Positions 4,916 to 5,693 of a stretch of DNA of 5,693 nucleotides are shown one piece after another. The stretch is from an uncultured Bacilli bacterium (lineage in GTDB: Bacteria > Bacillota_I > Bacilli_A > RFN20 > CAG-826), in assembly GCA_934133115.1 (NCBI GenBank), contig CAKPAV010000122.1, forward strand, positions 1 to 5,693. The letters run 5' to 3'. The notes below the pieces were generated by a model. The model was not told the DNA's origin and ran no database searches. It saw only the letters and a list, made by a program, of their open reading frames with translations. A program made the translations under genes and the position numbers. Each line of letters opens with the position of its first letter. Positions within the stretch are counted from its first letter, which is position 1.

Positions 4916-5191
4916 TTATCGTTTATTATACATATCCTGCAATTTAATAATTTCCTTTCCTAAACCAGTATTCATCAAACTATTTATAGAATCTGTTATA
5001 ATATACGTTGATTCCAACATCCTTTGTTTTTTTTCGTATTTAAAAAATACTTTTCCGTCTGCAAAATAAGCATATAATTTCTCCATCTCTGGCTTTACTA
5101 CATGAACTAGTTGTTCTTTGTCCCAAATAGAGTTTTCACTTGCCATCTCTTTTTCGATTTCTGTTAGAATTATTTTTAATTGTTCAACCAT
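4916..5191 (-). CDS. Hypothetical small helical protein, immunity-like (91 aa)
   Basis: AGGAG (5198-5202) with a 6-base spacer supports the ATG. The protein is helical and acidic at the front (MVEQLKIILTEIEKEMAS), followed by WDKEQLVHVVKPEMEKLYAYF, a short strand pair GKVFFKYEKKQRML, and a C-terminal ESTYIITDSINSLMNTGLGK that I recall as a conserved ending in small hypothetical proteins of Bacillota; no family name can be given. It lacks signal peptide and membrane segments. It follows the pretoxin fragment at 5332-5459, separated by about 140 bases with a hairpin, so it may be the immunity gene left after loss of the toxin tip. Confidence 0.65.
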   Translation of the reverse strand: MVEQLKIILTEIEKEMASENSIWDKEQLVHVVKPEMEKLYAYFADGKVFFKYEKKQRMLESTYIITDSINSLMNTGLGKEIIKLQDMYNKR

Positions 5192-5248
5192 ATAGAACTC
5201 CTAAGAAAAGGAAAAGTGTTTAATCCTTTTTTCTTACTTGCAAACTTT

Positions 5249-5264
5249 ATTTTACATTCCCAAG
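5249..5264 (-). repeat. 16-base word matching 3315-3330 in inverted orientation
   Basis: On the minus strand this reads CTTGGGAATGTAAAAT, identical to plus-strand 3315-3330. It lies 16 bases after the hairpin at 5281-5304 and about 47 bases before the ribosome site of the 91-residue gene. Confidence 0.6.
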
Positions 5265-5280
5265 AGACAAGCAAGATAAG

Positions 5281-5304
5281 GAGATTGCTATAACCGGCAA
5301 TCTC
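5281..5304. terminator. Perfect 8-pair hairpin between pretoxin scrap and 91-residue gene
   Basis: GAGATTGC (5281-5288) and GCAATCTC (5297-5304) are perfect reverse complements around an eight-base loop. On the plus strand it is followed by GCTTTTCTTT, a T-rich run; on the minus strand only by CTTATCTTGCTT. It could be a weak terminator or attenuator for the minus-strand transcript from 5483-5511, or part of a dispersed element. Confidence 0.4.
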
Positions 5305-5331
5305 GCTTTTCTTTCAAACGGGAAATCTACT

Positions 5332-5459
5332 TTACCACATATTAAACTTTCCTGCATTATTTGCAATCGTCGCTACGCCTTTGAATACTCCGCCTAAAAC
5401 TTGTGTGCCGCCTGCAAAATATCTCCCAACATAAATCCGTCAACCGCCCCATCAAGCAT
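5332..5459 (-). pseudogene. Pretoxin fragment with a single-base frameshift
   Basis: After an AAGGGG site, ATG at 5457-5459 opens MLDGAVDGFMLGDI and then shifts frame, stopping at 5394-5396. The next frame continues AGGTQVLGGVFKGVATIAN and ends NAGKFNMW with TAA at 5332-5334. Adding one T to the TTTT run in GATATTTTGC restores one 42-residue frame. 'GAVDGFM...AGGTQVLGG' matches my memory of the linker before many Rhs-type toxin tips. No Rhs core precedes it and no toxin domain follows, so it is a double-ended remnant that still has a promoter and ribosome site. Confidence 0.5.
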
Positions 5460-5482
5460 TATCTACCCCTTACGATACAATT

Positions 5483-5511
5483 ATTATAACATAAGTTCCT
5501 GAATTTTTCAA
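5483..5511 (-). promoter_or_regulatory. Near-consensus sigma-70-type promoter
   Basis: Minus strand TTGAAA (5511-5506), exactly 17 bases, then a perfect TATAAT (5488-5483). The start point would be near 5476, about 17 bases before the ATG at 5459. It should drive the pretoxin fragment and, if the hairpin at 5281-5304 is passed, the genes after it. Confidence 0.7.
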
Positions 5512-5693
5512 CCGAATTTATTTATTCTCAAACAACTCAATCGCTTTTGATCTTTCCTTATTTTAAAAAATTTCGGCACACACATTTGTCTTTGTCAATT
5601 CAAATTTTAAAATTTTAAGTATGCCAAACAAGAGTAATGGGGACCTTGCCCGGCATACCCCATAATAATACGGCGCAGGAATAATTCTTTCGC
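5512..5693. other. No supported gene; inverted repeat at the window edge
   Basis: All three minus-strand frames are open for 26-42 codons from the edge, but none has a clear start or family signature. GTATGCC (5619-5625) and GGCATAC (5652-5658) form a 7-base inverted repeat, with CAAG/CTTG (5629-5632 and 5645-5648) inside it, around GGGGACC. The rest (5512-5618) is AT-rich and shows nothing recognisable. Confidence 0.35.

Noticed and set aside
5550..5693. Minus-strand frames open from the right edge as a gene entering the window
   Set aside because: All three frames are open for a while, none has family motifs, and an inverted repeat spans them; not enough to call a gene.
1..5693. CRISPR array or phage genes
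   Set aside because: No regularly spaced repeats beyond two short copies at 98-164, and no integrase, capsid, Cas or transposase protein signature was found.

Overview
The window is a short, AT-rich stretch in which every credible gene lies on the minus strand, so it reads from high to low coordinates. Strong GGAGG-type ribosome sites and Rhs/YD-repeat protein remnants suggest an AT-rich Bacillota-like bacterium, possibly a gut Clostridia or Negativicutes member. This lineage guess is weak, because no rRNA or housekeeping gene is present.

The region looks like the accessory tail of an Rhs polymorphic-toxin locus: a run of displaced toxin C-terminal ends ('tips'), each followed within about 1-12 bases by a small, mostly acidic or helical gene of the size expected for an immunity protein. 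In transcription order: (1) a near-consensus promoter (5483-5511) drives a pretoxin fragment broken by one missing T (5332-5459), then a hairpin (5281-5304) and a 91-residue protein (4916-5191); (2) a promoter candidate (4878-4905) and a 21-codon scrap (4821-4886) precede a 154-residue protein (4351-4815); (3) a tip split over three frames (4136-4349) precedes a 73-residue zinc-ribbon-like protein (3906-4127); (4) a 52-residue tip (3740-3898) precedes a 116-residue protein (3379-3729); (5) a spacer with a hairpin (3113-3378) precedes the best-preserved module, the end of an Rhs core with hydrophobic pretoxin and short toxin tail (2381-3112), followed by a 149-residue protein (1921-2370); (6) two damaged small genes (1798-1908 and 1588-1801) precede a 193-residue protein (1000-1581) and a 139-residue protein (470-889).

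At the low end, a hairpin (425-456), an extended -10 promoter (407-415), a GGGAGGG site and a GTG start suggest a separate small gene for a possibly exported 50-residue peptide (188-340). Its start codon lies in a T-tailed hairpin. Beyond it is a short direct-repeat region and no gene.

Interpretation: immunity-like genes stay open while toxin tips decay, as expected if a cell keeps protection against related kin after the toxin is replaced. No immunity family could be named with certainty; these roles rest on gene order, spacing, size and the partly recognisable toxin ends beside them.
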